From the NCBI GenBank assembly GCA_032690845.1, contig CM064431.1, positions 27,100,300-27,164,299 on the forward strand: a stretch of DNA of 64,000 bases, written 5' to 3'. Below the pieces are notes generated by a model that saw only the letters and a program-made list of their open reading frames with translations, was not told where the DNA came from and searched no databases. A program made the translations under genes and the position numbers. Source of the DNA: Eleusine coracana subsp. coracana (Eukaryota > Streptophyta > Magnoliopsida > Poales > Poaceae). Shown here piece after piece: positions 10,990 to 24,051 of the stretch; position 1 is the stretch's first letter; each line of letters begins with the position of its first letter.

Positions 10990-13900
10990 TGTGACATCCT
11001 AGGTGTCACCTTAGCATCGTAGGCAGTCAAGAAAGAAAAGCAAAAATCAGGAATAGCAAATTTTAAAACTTAAATTTGAATTTATTTGAAATTGACTTAA
11101 ATAAGCATTTATCTAGAACTTAAAATATTCTAATATAAGTGACACAATTAAATTTCCTAATCTTGATCCATGTATGAAATAACAATTTTGGAGAATTTTG
11201 GATAATTTTATCCCGTAGTTAAGTAGGTCAAATAAATCACACAAAGTTCAGAAACAGAGTTACTTTAAAAATTAAAAACAAAATCATAGTTGACATGAAA
11301 CTATTGAACCAGATCATATCCATAATTGAGATACAATCATTGTTAACACCATATAAATTTGTCTTAAATTAATAAAGTAACGAACTACTATTTTTGAAAT
11401 TTTTAGCAAATGTCAAGTTTCTGAACAGATTTTATAGCTTGTCAGTCAAGTAAATTGGAAATTAAATAACTCTCTCATAATTTAATTTCTAGAACAATAT
11501 CATCAACTTTTAGATACTACAAACCTTGTTCTTTATATATGTGGAACCCTATCTAAATTAGGATCTAATTTGATGCCCCAATTTGAATTTACAAACTGCC
11601 TAATTGCTAAGCATTTCAGACTCCAGAAATCTGTATACCTAACCAATTAGCTTTTTAACAAATTCCCTAACTCCCTGATACCTTGGTCTCCAAGAGGACA
11701 TCATCAATTATATCGTTCTACACATTCTTATCTTCAGTTATGACAGACCCTATCTATGTTTTATCATGCTCAATACCAAAAATTTAAGGCTCCAATCTAC
11801 CTAAGTAATAAGCAAATTCAGGATTTTAGGAAAACTCTCCAAGTCTGCTTAATCAAGTATCCCTTTTCAAAATTCAGTATCTCCTAGATCTGACCGTAGA
11901 ATTTTTGCATGTCTCCACTATCATCTTCTCCACTCGTTTCTCTAGAGGATGGTGAATTTGGAATGCTCTCAATAAATTCATTTGCTGCTCAAATTGTTGG
12001 CTCCAAAAACCCTCACAGCTCTGTTTTTCTAGAGTTCAAACCCCTGGGGACCCACCCGTCAGCCCCTCAGAGAAAACACACCTGCCTCGCCCCGTTCAGC
12101 GCATGCCACGTGGCCGCCGCCGTACGGCCGGCCGACCCCCTCGTCGGATCGACTGTCCCACCCCTGAGGCCCTGGTTTTCTCCCACTGGTCTCCTGTGTC
12201 TTCCCACGCTATCCCATTTGCTCTTCTCTCCGGAAGCACCTGCCATGGCTGCCCCGAGCAAACCGTGTTGCCCCGCTGCCTCGGCCACTCCCCGTCCCGG
12301 CCGAGCTCTGCCGTAGCTCTGCCGACGCGTCCTCCCCCTCCCAGAAAGTTGGCTCCCTCCCTCTCACCGTCATCGCTGCAAATCGGAGCTTCTCTCCCAA
12401 AGCCAGCGCCGTCGCCTTTCCAATAATTCCGGCTGTCGCGGTGCCTCTCTTCGATTCCCCTCACCGGCGAGCTCACCTGCTTCCCACTACTAGAGGCCAC
12501 TCCACTCGGCTCGCTTTGGTGCAGCGCCTCGCTGGGAACGCCACCACAACCCTGGGCGCCCACTCGACCTCCTTCGTTGTCCGCCTTGCCGTGTCGCACA
12601 GCGCCTCCAATCAGCGCCCCCCTTCGAACTCGTCGCGTCGCGCTGCCTTTGTCGGCTTCTGGTCCCGCCTCAGGCTGTCGCAGTCGTGCCACCGCCGTCG
12701 CCCGCCTCAGCCGGCCGTGCGCGACCTGCGTCGCCACATCGCCTGTCTCCAGGCCGCCTTCTTGCCGTCCTCCGCGCGTAGCACTTCCTCCTGGCCTCCT
12801 TGCTCCCACCTGCAGTGAGCCGGGGCCGCTCTAGTGCTCCTCCGGCCGGCGTGCCCGTGCCGCCGCCTGGTCCGAGAGCACCCGAGGCCGCGACTCTGGC
12901 CATTGCTCTCGGCCGTGGGCCTCGCCGCGCGGTTGGGCTCGATCGGGCCCAGGTGAAGCCTCCCCTCCTGGTGGTTTCACGCCCAGCAAGCCAGATTTTA
13001 AATAACCCCAAGATCATTTGTCATCAGGTTCAAAAGATCACACTAAATTATTTACTGGCAAGATAAATGCAAAAAACTAAGTTCTGGACTCCTAGTAGTA
13101 CGTACTTTTTTTTATGTAAAATTGCTAACTCACTGAAATCCTAAATATTTATTTATGCACGTTTTAATATGCAAAAAAATGGTTTTAATTTAAAAATCAA
13201 TACAGGAAAACACACTTGTTATAAAATTGCAAATAAATATTTTTTGAGCTCCTCTGATTATGTACTATTTTAATCAATTGTTAAAGCACACCAAAAGTTC
13301 ATATTTGTTTATATGTGCATGTAATAAGCAAAAACACAAATAAACTCATAACTCCACAATAATGTATGTTTAACTTGTCAATTCTTGCATGCATGTTCTC
13401 TGTGTTGCATGTAACTCCTGGGTGAATTAATTTGCTCATGTCATGTTGTCAAATTGCAAGTTATGCATTTACCTTTGTTTAGGGTTGTTTAAAAGCTAGA
13501 AAAATAAATAGTCAAGCTATGGTGCTGCATTCTATTTTGTAAATCCTTATTTGCATTATACTCTGCCTCTGTGCATTAACATAACAATTATGCTACTAGA
13601 CATTTGCATGAAATGATTTATTTCGCTCTAGGCTTGCTTATACGATAATTTTTATAAGTAATTAATTGGTGCATGTTCATGTCATGAATTTTGATATTTA
13701 AATCTCTTGTCATGTCCCCTGCCATATATAAATTAACCACTAGCAGTTGTCTTCTAGAACCATATTTAAATCTTAGTGGCTTATTCATCTCTAGCTAGTG
13801 GCATAATCGTGAATACGAGTAACTTGAGCTTATTTATTTTAATTGCACTCACATGTACACCTTTCTCCCTATTAGTTAGGTTTCATTTAAATTAGTTGCT

Positions 13901-15734
13901 CTATATCATATCCATGCTCATTTAGTTGAATAATAATGCAAAAGTAGATTAGCTCATCCTATCATACCTAAGTACATTAGCTCATCCTATCATACCTTGA
14001 CTGAGTATTCTCCTACTAGACGCCTAGTCGTCTTTGTTGATAAATAATCTCATCCTCATGTTGTCATTCTACACCCTCATCTAATTAGTTTGATCATGCG
14101 TGTAACTAAAGGTTATCAAGAAATTAGATTCCTTCTTTTCTTTTCTGCCAAGTCCATTAAACAAGATCAATGCAGTACCTTACCATTGCTAGTATTAATT
14201 ATTCATTTTATTGTAATGTCTTGCCCCTGTACTACTTATGTTGCTCACATCATTGTTACATAATTTAACACTTAATGGTAACACTAAATATCTACTCACA
14301 TACATCATGTCATTGTATCAATTTATTAAGAAAGTTCCGTGAATTTCCTTATCATATTTTTGACTTGCATAGTGCATCATCTTACTAGGAAACGAGCCGG
14401 TAACAAAAACGAGAAGGTTGGTGCTGCATAGATAGATGATAGATTGGCTAGAGTTTGTGTATGCTAACATTGCTCGGAATCAAGGCAAGCCCCGGTGGGC
14501 ACCTATGTTTCAAGTTTTTATTTTGTATCACCTATATGTCGTCATGTATTGTGCATTATATGTAGAAATTGATTGAATTCTAGTTGCATGTAGGCCAAAC
14601 AAAATCCTATGGGTATGAGTTCAGTTTGTACAAGCCCCGTTAGAAATGCTAAGCTTAATTGTGTGTCTCGATAGCAAACATCGAGTAGTCTAGGGATTAC
14701 TCGGTATATGGTAGTTGATCACTATTACCTCTCTTAAGTTTATGATGAGAAAGAAATTAAATTAGGAACAGCTTTGAGTGTGGCCCCGTTGAGCAAGTTT
14801 GAACAGTACCAAGTGCATGCTAGTGATATGGGCACTAGTAAACCGACGTAGCTTGATTACTGTAGTGGTTGGATGATATCCTACTCTTCTTCTAGTGATG
14901 AAGCGGGTATGGTGGAATGTGGGTATGTGTTGGAAGGGAGAGTGCATAGGCTACCCATGGATGGCTTCGACGGAAGCATCACATGGGGTGGCGCGTACTC
15001 GAGAAAAGTGGGACCCGAACCGACCCTACTATATCTCACGAAAGGTTGTCGTATGTGACTCCTCAGATTGTACGTGCGCCATGTATTTGGGTTTCTCCTG
15101 CAGGATGTAAATCGATTCAAGTCGTCGTCCCTCGTGGTTATTGAGTACCACTTGTGATCACTGTCACATCGTAGCCGTTGTCACATTGTCATAAGAAAGT
15201 GAAATGATGATGATAATTATATTTGTTGTATTTTCATTAATTGTATTGGAACCATGTTTGTTATAGTATAGTTGCACAATATTTATCTTATACAAGAACC
15301 CTATTAATTTGACTAAAACTTAAAAAATAAGGATTAATTATTAGTGCTGCTTTTGCAATTATTCTTACAACCTTTGGTCAGCCCCCTGCATACTAGGTGT
15401 CAGCCTTAGCGTGCCAATTTGACGGGTAAGTCTTGCTGAGTATTAGTTGCTCAGGGCTTTGCTCTATGTTGTTTTGTGCAGGTGTTCTTCTTGATATTGA
15501 GGCACGTCTACGGCCTTGATGTTCTTCATGATAGGATTTTAACGTGAGATATATTGCTTCCATTATTTATGTTACCAAATTTCAAACTTGTTTATATACT
15601 CAAATCTGAACTAACATTGCACACTAATATTTTATGCTCATATGTGTGTACTTTTGGACTCTTGCTTTGTCAAGGTGTCACCCGATGATCCAACCATCGA
15701 CTAACCCCCTCATTCATGGGGCGGGGATGTCACA
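10990..15734 (+). repeat. 5' LTR of the LARD-like element
   Basis: Starts TGTGACATCC and ends GGGATGTCACA. It aligns with 18512-23354 over its full length with modest divergence. A GC-rich segment (12040-12960) contains overlapping ORFs of up to 237 codons in several frames on both strands. They are Ala/Arg/Pro/Ser-rich, and frames differ between the two LTRs, so they are not called as genes. The remainder is AT-rich. A short tandem repeat of about 26 bp (AGCTCATCCTATCATACC) sits near 13950-14000. Confidence 0.92.
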
Positions 15735-15736
15735 GC

Positions 15737-15748
15737 TGGTATCAGAGC
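15737..15748 (+). promoter_or_regulatory. Primer-binding site (initiator tRNA-Met type)
   Basis: TGGTATCAGAGC starts two bases after the LTR end. It is the standard plant PBS complementary to the 3' end of initiator tRNA-Met, where minus-strand cDNA synthesis begins. Confidence 0.92.
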
Positions 15749-18498
15749 TAGATCGGGGTTAGTGCCATACTAATGAGCATTATTTTTGAAAACCACGCAT
15801 ACGGTGAGGTACGAGTTAGTAAGCCCATATATGGATATTATTAGTTATGGTTCAGATGACAAGCTAACTGTAGGAGGTTGTTTGTTTAAATACTTGCATC
15901 TAGGACATCGGCAATGAAGGTATATGTCCCGCCATATGGACAGTAGCATGGAAAGCTAGCACAATGGTGTGAACGCGGGCTGATTGCGTTGAACATCAGT
16001 GCCTCTGCCCTCGTGCGATAACAATGGATTATTTTTGGCTCATTTCTTTTCTATTTGATATATTGTTTCTGAAATGAATCTTCTGCAGGTATGCTAACCA
16101 CGAATATTAGCACGTTAGCCAAACGACTAACCAAATGTTGAGAGACCGTGTCTACCACCGAGGTGACTTATGGTCATTATATTGACCAATTTTTATGTTG
16201 GTGAGGATGATAGGACGACATGTTGTTTCATCATTCCATACTCATTTACATGTTGTATCTAGCAAACTCTTATTTTAAAGATTCAAGAAATTACGATACA
16301 AATAGAGTAAAAAAATACACTCAATGAGCCTAATGTGTCTTTACCAAAAGAAAACAATTTTCTAATGTCTTGAATTAGAATTTTAACCATGTTAAAAGTC
16401 CCAATTGTGAATTGGTACATAATCTGAAAAGTGAAGATTCGGAAAATTTCAGTCATATTCAAAAATACATAACTCTCAAACAATTGTACCAAATTTTGTG
16501 TTCTAGTACTTTTTGGAAAGCTTATGACATTATCTACAACTTTCGTGTTCTTAGATGTTTGATTTGAAGCCCAGAAACTAGGGTTTTGGATCCATCTTCA
16601 GACAAACCTATTTCTGTCCAGAACAGGATTTCAGGAGTCGACCGAAACTTTAAAAATTCATAACTCCTAAAACACACACCGTATGAAGCTGTATAAGTAG
16701 ATGTTGGAAAGCTATGAAAATTATATATAACTTTTGTATGAAGTAAAAATACTAATTCGGCACCCAGAAAGGACAGTTTTGCTTTTTGTTTTGACTACCA
16801 AGGAAGACAGAGTATTATCTGGAGCAGAATTTCAGCACGTTTGCTTCAAGCAGCCATAGCTCAAGTTCTACTCATCGGATGAAGACATATAAATATGCGA
16901 TGGAAAGATATGCAAGTCCTCTACAAGGTTGGTGTGAAGTAAAATTTTTATTCTGCACCCAATTCCGCCAGCCCTGGTTTTTCTGACTGTGGTCTGCAGT
17001 TAATGATAAATTTGATACCGCTATTTCGAGAGTCTGTTACATGCCCACAAACCATTACTCTTTAGAACAGTCCAGAATGTTAACCTCAATATCTAGATGT
17101 CTTCCTTTTGTTGTCAATTCCTGAAGATCCCCCCCCCCCCCCCCCCGTTTTGAGCAAAGTTATTCCTATGATATTTCCCCATGCCATTTCATAACCTTGC
17201 TCAAACAAACAAACAATTTTAGATGCATGAACCATATGCATTTATACAACTCTGAAATATGCATTAATAAATTAATTTGCATTGCAAAAATCACATAATT
17301 GCATTGCACCATTCTTCACGCGCATCATGAAGGTGCATGAAACATCATGTGTGCACCATATTGCAATCATTTACATGTGCATGTGGAAGCATATGCATCA
17401 CGTTATGTGCATCATTTCATATGCATATATACATCATGACATATGCATTATTAATGCATCATTCATGGGCAACATGTCATTCTGCAAGTGCATCATTGCA
17501 TGTACATCATCATCCATATGCATAGCATCATGCAAGCATGTCATGCACGTAAATTGCACCATAGCATTTGGGTGTTTATTGGGGAACATGCAAATATGAA
17601 TTCAGGACCAATATACATGAATAACCATTAACAATGAGCAAGAATGTGAAATTTAAATAACCCTGATGTTGAACCAAATTTTTGTTGGTTGTTTCAAAAC
17701 CATCATGGTCATTGTGGAGCAACCAAGAGACCCAAAACCTTGTTGGCCTATTTTCATTTAATTGCCCCTTTGATCCAAACCTTCTTAAATTATTAATCTC
17801 TTATATGCTAGTAAAATTGTCTACAAGATTGATTTCCTTTTGTTGATCAGCCTTGTGGAGCCCCAAGAGTTGATCCCCTTTTGATAACTTATTGGCCACA
17901 AGTAAATTTTGGAATTTTTTCCACACCTCTATCTATGTCACCTTAAGTCACCGATTTCTTGCAATCCAGATTTCTGGCCCTTCGTCACTTAGTTTGATCC
18001 CGACCCATGTTTCTTATTGTATCATCTGTTGTTATCCTAAAGCTTTCGATCATAATGAAATCTATTTTTCCACTACCTTCCCAAACTTTAGTATCATGAT
18101 ACATCGGCCTACCCAATCACTGCAGATGTGGACCAATAACGTACAAGCTCCAGCTGATAGTTGCATTTGCTAGTGTATAGGATACATTCCACGTGTCACA
18201 ACTCCAGAACAAAAGCACAAATGGACATCACCTTGGAAGGTAACAAGCAACTTGGAAGGTAACAAGCAACTGCAACCCGACTTGACCTAACGCCGAATAC
18301 CCGATAAAAGTGATTGGCGAACGCAAAAGAGTTACTCTCAAGAAGACAATCAAATTATTCGAGGCGCAATGGAGGAACCATACTGAAGATGAGGCTACAT
18401 GGGAATCAAGGAGTTGCAAAGAAGCCTTTAGCTAAAGTCCGTAGACCACAGACCAAACCCGAACATTTTTCACCTCAATCTCGGGACAAGATTGTTTT
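15749..18498 (+). other. Non-coding internal domain of the LARD-like element
   Basis: Replaces the usual gag-pol. It begins with a leader resembling that of the downstream gypsy element (GAGGTACGAGTTAG, then TTGTTTAAAT, then AATCTTCTGCAGGTAT...CTAACCACGAAT). It includes three copies of the 46-nt-spaced module (16469, 16660, 16856), an 18-bp C run (17129-17146), and a CATGCA/ATGCAT-rich stretch (17220-17570). A 19-bp tandem duplication lies at 18232-18269. Just before the PPT is a relic of the integrase C-terminus with the order W-x-x-H-T-E-D-E-A-T-W-E (about 18365-18415). Confidence 0.75.
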
Positions 18499-18511
18499 AA
18501 GGGGGGAGGGC
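18499..18511 (+). promoter_or_regulatory. Polypurine tract
   Basis: AAGGGGGGAGGGC immediately precedes the 3' LTR (TGTGACACCCC). It is the plus-strand primer of reverse transcription. The preceding TCTCGGGACAAGATTGTTTT is nearly identical to the PPT-proximal sequence of the other gypsy element (31347-31366). Confidence 0.9.
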
Positions 18512-21500
18512 TGTGACACCCCATGTGTCACCTTAGCATGGTAGGTAGTCAAGAAAGGAAAGAAAAAAAATCAGGAATAGCAAATTTTAAAACTTAAGTT
18601 TGAATTTATTTGAAATTGACTTAAATGAGCATTTATCTAGAAGTTAAAATATTCTAATGTAAGTGACCCAATTAAATTTCATAATCTTGATCCATGTATG
18701 AAATAACAATTTTGGAGAAGTTTGGGTAATTTTATCCCATAGTTAAGTAGCTCAAATAAAACACACAAAGTTAAAAAACAGGGTAACCTTAAAAATTCAG
18801 AAACAAATCACATTTGACATGAAACTATTGAACCAGATCATACCCATAATTGAGATACAATCATTGTTAACACCATATAAATTTGTCTTGAATTAATAAA
18901 GTAAAGAACTACTATTTTTGGAATTTTTAGCAAATGTCAAGTTTCTGAACGGATTTTATGCCTTGTCAGCCAAGCAAATTGGAAATTGAATAACTCCCTA
19001 ATATTTTAATTTCCAGAACAACATCATCAAATTTTAGATACTTTCAAACCTTGTTCTTCATAGATGTGAAACCCTATCTAAATTCGGACCTAATTTAATG
19101 CCCCAATTTGAATTTACAAACTGCCTAATTGCTAAGCATTTCAGACTCCAGAAATCTCTCTCTAACCAATTAGCCTTTTTACAAATTCCCTAACCCCCTG
19201 ATACCTTGGTCTCCAAGAGTACATCATCAATTATATCATTCTACACATTCTCATCTTCAGTGATGACAGACCCCATCTATGTTTTATAATGCTCAATACC
19301 AAAAACTTAGGGCTCCTATCTACCTAAGTAATAAGCAAATCCAGGATTTCAGAAAAACTCTCCCAAGTCTGCTTAATCAAGTATCCCTTTTCAAAATTCA
19401 GTATCTCCTAGATTTGACCGTAGAATTTTTGCATGTCTCCACTATCATCTTCTCCACTCGTTTCTCTGGAGGATGGTGAATTTGGAATGCTCGGCATAAA
19501 TTCATTTGCTACTCGAATTGTTGGCTCGAAAAACCCTCACAGCTCTGTTTTTCTGGAGTTCAAACCCCTGAGGACCCCACCTGTCAGCCCCTCAGAGAAA
19601 ACACACCCTCCTCACCCCGTTCAGCGCATGCCGTGTGGCTGCCGACGTACGGCCGGCCGACCCCCTCGTCGGATCGACTGTCCCACCCCTGAGGCCCTGG
19701 TTTTCTCCCACTAGTCTCCTCTCTCTTCCCATGCTATCCCATTTGCTCGTCTCCCGAAGCACCTACCATGGCTGCCCCGAGCAAACCACGTCACCCCGCT
19801 GCCTCGGCCACTCCCCGTCCCGGTCGAGCTCTACCGCAGCTCTATCGATGCGTCCTCCCCCTCCTAGAAAGTAGGCTCCCTCCCTCTCGCCGTCATCGTT
19901 GTGAATTGGAGCTTCTCTCCCAAAGCCAGTGCCGTCGCCTTTCCTCTGATTCCGGCCGCCGCGGTGCGCCTCTCTTCAATTCCCCTCATCGGCGAGCTCA
20001 CCTCCTTCCCACTACTACGTGTCATTCCACTCGGCTCGGTTTGGTGCAGCGCCTCGCTGGGAACGCCGCCACAACCCTGGGCGCCCGCTCAGCCTCGTCC
20101 GTTGTCTGCCTTGCCGCGTAGCACAGCGCCTCCAATCAGCGCCCCCCGTCCAACTCGTCGCGTCGCACCGCCTTCGTCGGCTTCCGTTCCTTCCCGCGGA
20201 GTACTGAGCCCTTCCGGCCCCGCCTCAGGCCGCCGCAGCCGTGCCGCCGCCGTCGCCCGCCTCGGCCGGCCACGTGCGACCCGCCTCGCCACGCTGCCGT
20301 GTCTCCAAGCCGCCTTCCCGCCGTCCTCCGCACGCCGCACTTCCTCCCGGCCTCCCTGCTCCCACCTGCAGTGAGCCGGGGCCGCTCTAGCGCCTCCTCC
20401 GACCGGCGTGCCCGCGCCGCCGCCTGGTCTGAGAGCACCCGTGGCCGTGGCTCTGGCCATGGCTCTTTGCCCGAGCAGCGCATGGGCCACCTTCGGCCGT
20501 GGGCCTTGCCACGCGCTTGGGCTCGATCTAGCCCAGGCGAAGCCTCCCCTCCGCGTCGGCCTGTTGGTCCTGCTGGTTTCACGCCCAGCAAGCCAGATTT
20601 TAAATCACCCAAGATCATTTGTCATCAGGTTCAAAAGATCACACTAAATTATTTACTGGCAAGATAAATGCGAAAAAATAATTTCTGGACTCCTAGTAGT
20701 GTGTACTTTTTTTTATAAAATTGCTAACTTACAGAAATCCTAAATATTTATTTATGCACATTTTAATATGCAAAGAAAAATGGTTTTAACTTAAAAATCA
20801 ATACAGGAAAACACACTTGTTATAAAATTGCAAATAAATACTTTTTGAGCTCCTCTGATTATGTACTATTTTAATCAATTGTTAAAGCACACCAAAAGTT
20901 CATATTTGTTTATATGTGCATGTAATAAGCAAAAACACAAATAAACTCATAACTCCACAATAATGTATGTTTAACTTGTCAATTCTTGCATGCATGTTCT
21001 CTGTGTTGCATGTAACTCCTGGGTGAATTAATTTGCTCATGTCATGTTGTCAAATTGCAAGTTATGCATTTACCTTTGTTTAGGGTTGTTTAAAAGCTAG
21101 AAAAATAAATAGTCAAGCTATGGTGCTGCATTCTATTTTGTAAATCCTTATTTGCATTATACTCTGCCTCTGTGCATTAACATAACAATTATGCTACTAG
21201 ACATTTGCATGAAATGATTTATTTCGCTCTAGGCTTGCTTATACGATAATTTTTATAAGTAATTAATTGGTGCATGTTCATGTCATGAATTTTGATATTT
21301 AAATCTCTTGTCATGTCCCCTGCCATATATAAATTAACCACTAGCAGTTGTCTTCTAGAACCATATTTAAATCTTAGTGGCTTATTCATCTCTAGCTAGT
21401 GGCATAATCGTGAATACGAGTAACTTGAGCTTATTTATTTTAATTGCACTCACATGTACACCTTTCTCCCTATTAGTTAGGTTTCATTTAAATTAGTTGC

Positions 21501-23354
21501 TCTGATCATATCCATGCTCATTTAGTTGAATAATAATGCAAAAGTAGATTATCTCATCCTGTCATACCTAAGTAGATTAGCTCATCCTACCATACCTTGA
21601 CTGAGTATTCTCCTACTAGACGCCTCGTCTTTGTTGTTAAATAATCTCATCCTTATGTTGTCATGCTACACCCTCATCTAATTAGTTTGATCATGCGTGT
21701 AACTAAATGTTATCAAGAAATTAGATTCCATCTTTTCTTTTCTGCCAAGTCCATTAAACAAGATCAATGCAGTACCTTAGTATTGCTAGTATTAATTATT
21801 CATTTTATTGTAATGTCTTGCCCCTGCACTACTTAAGTTGCTCATATCATTGTTACATAATTTAACACTTAATGGTAACACTAAATATCTACTCACATAC
21901 ATCATGTCATTGCATCAATTTATTAAGAAAGTTTCGTGAATTTCCTTATCATATTCTTGACTTGCATAGTGCATCAGCTTACTAGAAAACGAGCCGTTAA
22001 CAAAGACGAGAAGGTTGGTGCTGCATAGATAGATGATAGTTTGGCTATGAGTTTGTGTATGCTAACATATCTGAGAATCAAGGCAAGCCCCGGTGTACAC
22101 CTATGTTTCAAATTTTTATTTTGTATCACCTGTATGCGCGTCATGTATTGTGCATTATGTGTAGGAATTGATTGAAGCCTAGTTGCATGTAGGCCAAACA
22201 AAATCCTATGGGTATGAGTTCAGTTTGTACAAGCCCTGTTAGAAATGCTAAGCTTAATTGTGTGTCTCGATAGCAAACATCGAGTAGTCTGAGGATTACT
22301 CGGTATATGACAGTTGATCACTATTACGTCTCTTAAGCTTATGATGAGAAAGAAATTAAATTGGGAACTGCTTCGAGTGTGTCCCCGTTGAGCAAGTTTG
22401 AATAGTACCAAGTGCATGCTAGTGATATGGGCACTAGTAAACCGACGTAGCTTGATTACCGCAGTGGTTGGACGATACCCTACTCTTCTTTTGGTGATGA
22501 AGCGGGTATGGTGGAATGTGGTATGTGTTCGAAGGGAGAGTGCATGGGCTACCCATGGATGGCTTCGACGGAAGCATCGCTTGGGGTGATGTGTACTCGG
22601 GAAAAGTGGGATCCGGACCGACCCTGCTGTATCTCACGAAAGGTTGTCGTACGTAACTCCTCGGAGTGTGTGTGTGCCGTGTATTTGGGTTTCTGTTGCA
22701 GGATGTAAATCAATTCGAGTTGCCGTCCCTCGCAGTTATTGAGTACCACTTGTGATCGTTGTCACATCATAGCCGTTGTCACATTGTCACAAGAAAGTAA
22801 AATGATGATGATAATTATATTTGTTGCATTTTCATTAATTGTATTAGAACCATGTTTGTTATAGTATAGTTGCACAATATTTATCTTGTGCAAGAACCCT
22901 ATTAATTTGACTAAAACTTAAAAATAAGGATTAATTATTAGTGTTGTTTTTGTAATTATTCTCACAACCTTTGATCAACCCCCTGCATACTAGGTGTCGG
23001 CCTTAGCGTGCCAATTTGACGGGTAAGTCTTGCTGAGTATTAGTTGCTCAGGGCTTTGCTCTATATTGTTTTGTGCAGGTGTTCTTCTTGATATTGAGGC
23101 ACGTCTACGGGCTTGATGTGCTTCATGATAGGATTTTAACGTGAGATATATTGCTTCCGTTGTTTATATTACCAAATTTCAAACTTGTTTATATTCTCAA
23201 ATCTGAACCAAAGTTATAATAATTATATTTTTAACATTGCACACTATTCTTTTATGCTCATATGTATGTACTTTTGGACTCTTGCTTCATCAAGGTGTCA
23301 CTCAATGATCGATCGTTCGACTAACCCCCTCATTCATGGGGCGGGGATGTCACA
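18512..23354 (+). repeat. 3' LTR of the LARD-like element
   Basis: Starts TGTGACACCCC and ends GGGATGTCACA. It is 98 bp longer than the 5' LTR, through small indels such as extra sequence near 20200 and 23210-23240. The GC-rich segment is at 19560-20580. The many differences from the 5' LTR indicate an old insertion. Confidence 0.92.
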
Positions 23355-23359
23355 AGTCA

Positions 23360-23960
23360 CCCATCCTGAAATTGCTCCAGGCCAAGCATGCTTAACCTTA
23401 CCGTTCCAAGATGAGCTTCCGGAAAAGAAGTTCCAACTTGTTGGTATGAGTTTTCTATCGATCCTATTAAGCACTGGGCTAGGATGTCACACTCTTACCC
23501 TCTTAGGAGACCGACGTCCTCGTTGGTCAACCCCAGTCTAGAAACTTTCCCCTCTTGGCCATGTCCGTGTGCCCAGTGCCAGCGCAAGTGCCATGTTGTG
23601 TGACCACTCCGGACTCACACCAGACATGCACACCATGCCTGCGCAACTGTGACCCCACACGCCCGTGAAACTGCAAGGATCATCTCTGATACCAATTGTA
23701 ACATCCCGTCCCTCGAAGACTGGACCCGCTTACACCTGACAGCTCTCTAGGACCTCAAGACTGCCCTCATAGACCAACACAAGTCTTTTCTACGCACTTT
23801 ATCCTCACTCGTGCACACCTGAGACAAACTTCACGGTCGGTCACCCATCCTAAAATTGCTCTAGGCCAAGCACGCTTAACCTTGGAGTTCTTTTGAGTCG
23901 AGCTTCCGGAAAAGAAGTTGTAACTTGTTGGTATGAGTATTCTATCAATCCTATTAAGCA
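23360..23960 (-). mobile_element. TRIM element 1: rest of outer LTR, internal region, second LTR
   Basis: The split LTR resumes at 23360 (CACCCATCC) and ends GGATGTCACA at 23491. The internal region (23492-23696, 205 bp) carries on the minus strand a PBS (TGGTATCAGAGATGATCC, complement of 23678-23694) beside the second LTR. It also has a purine-rich stretch beside the first. The second LTR starts TGTAACATCCC at 23697 and matches the first until 23960, where it is cut about 16 bp short. Total size without the insertion would be about 760 bp, with no ORF. This is a terminal-repeat retrotransposon in miniature, dependent on other elements for mobility. Confidence 0.78.
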
Positions 23961-24013
23961 ATTCAAAACAGCAAGTATAACTTCACCTTTACTTATACTT
24001 GCTATTTTGAATT
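23960..24013. repeat. Short perfect-type inverted repeat (hairpin)
   Basis: Arms of 21 bp (23960-23980 and 23993-24013) pair with a single mismatch around a 12-base loop. They sit at the point where the TRIM LTR is truncated and just before the truncated gypsy LTR. It may be a tiny foldback element or repair-generated DNA. Family unknown. Confidence 0.6.
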
Positions 24014-24051
24014 TCTTAATTGTTGTATTGCAACCTTGCGTTGATGGGTCG

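Larger units (their letters stand above)
10990..23354 (+). mobile_element. Large non-autonomous LTR retrotransposon (LARD-like, gypsy-related)
   Basis: An LTR element of 12,365 bp with LTRs of 4745 and 4843 bp and an internal domain of only 2.8 kb. LTR ends are TGTGACA and TGTCACA. The target duplication is GGTCA (10985-10989) and AGTCA (23355-23359), one mismatch. The internal domain has a PBS, a long untranslated leader, a short relic of the gypsy integrase tail, and a polypurine tract. It has no gag, protease, reverse transcriptase or RNase H. Such elements depend on proteins from an autonomous relative. Its leader and PPT region resemble those of the gypsy element at 24052-36729. Confidence 0.9.

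Noticed and set aside
12096..12809. 237-codon minus-strand ORF and several others in the GC-rich LTR segment
   Set aside because: Overlapping ORFs occur in many frames of GC-rich DNA. The matching region of the other LTR (19560-20580) breaks them differently, and there is no domain or codon pattern.
14762..15120. Overlapping ORFs near the end of the LARD LTR
   Set aside because: Both strands and three frames are open over the same short span; they are inside an LTR and not conserved in the second LTR.
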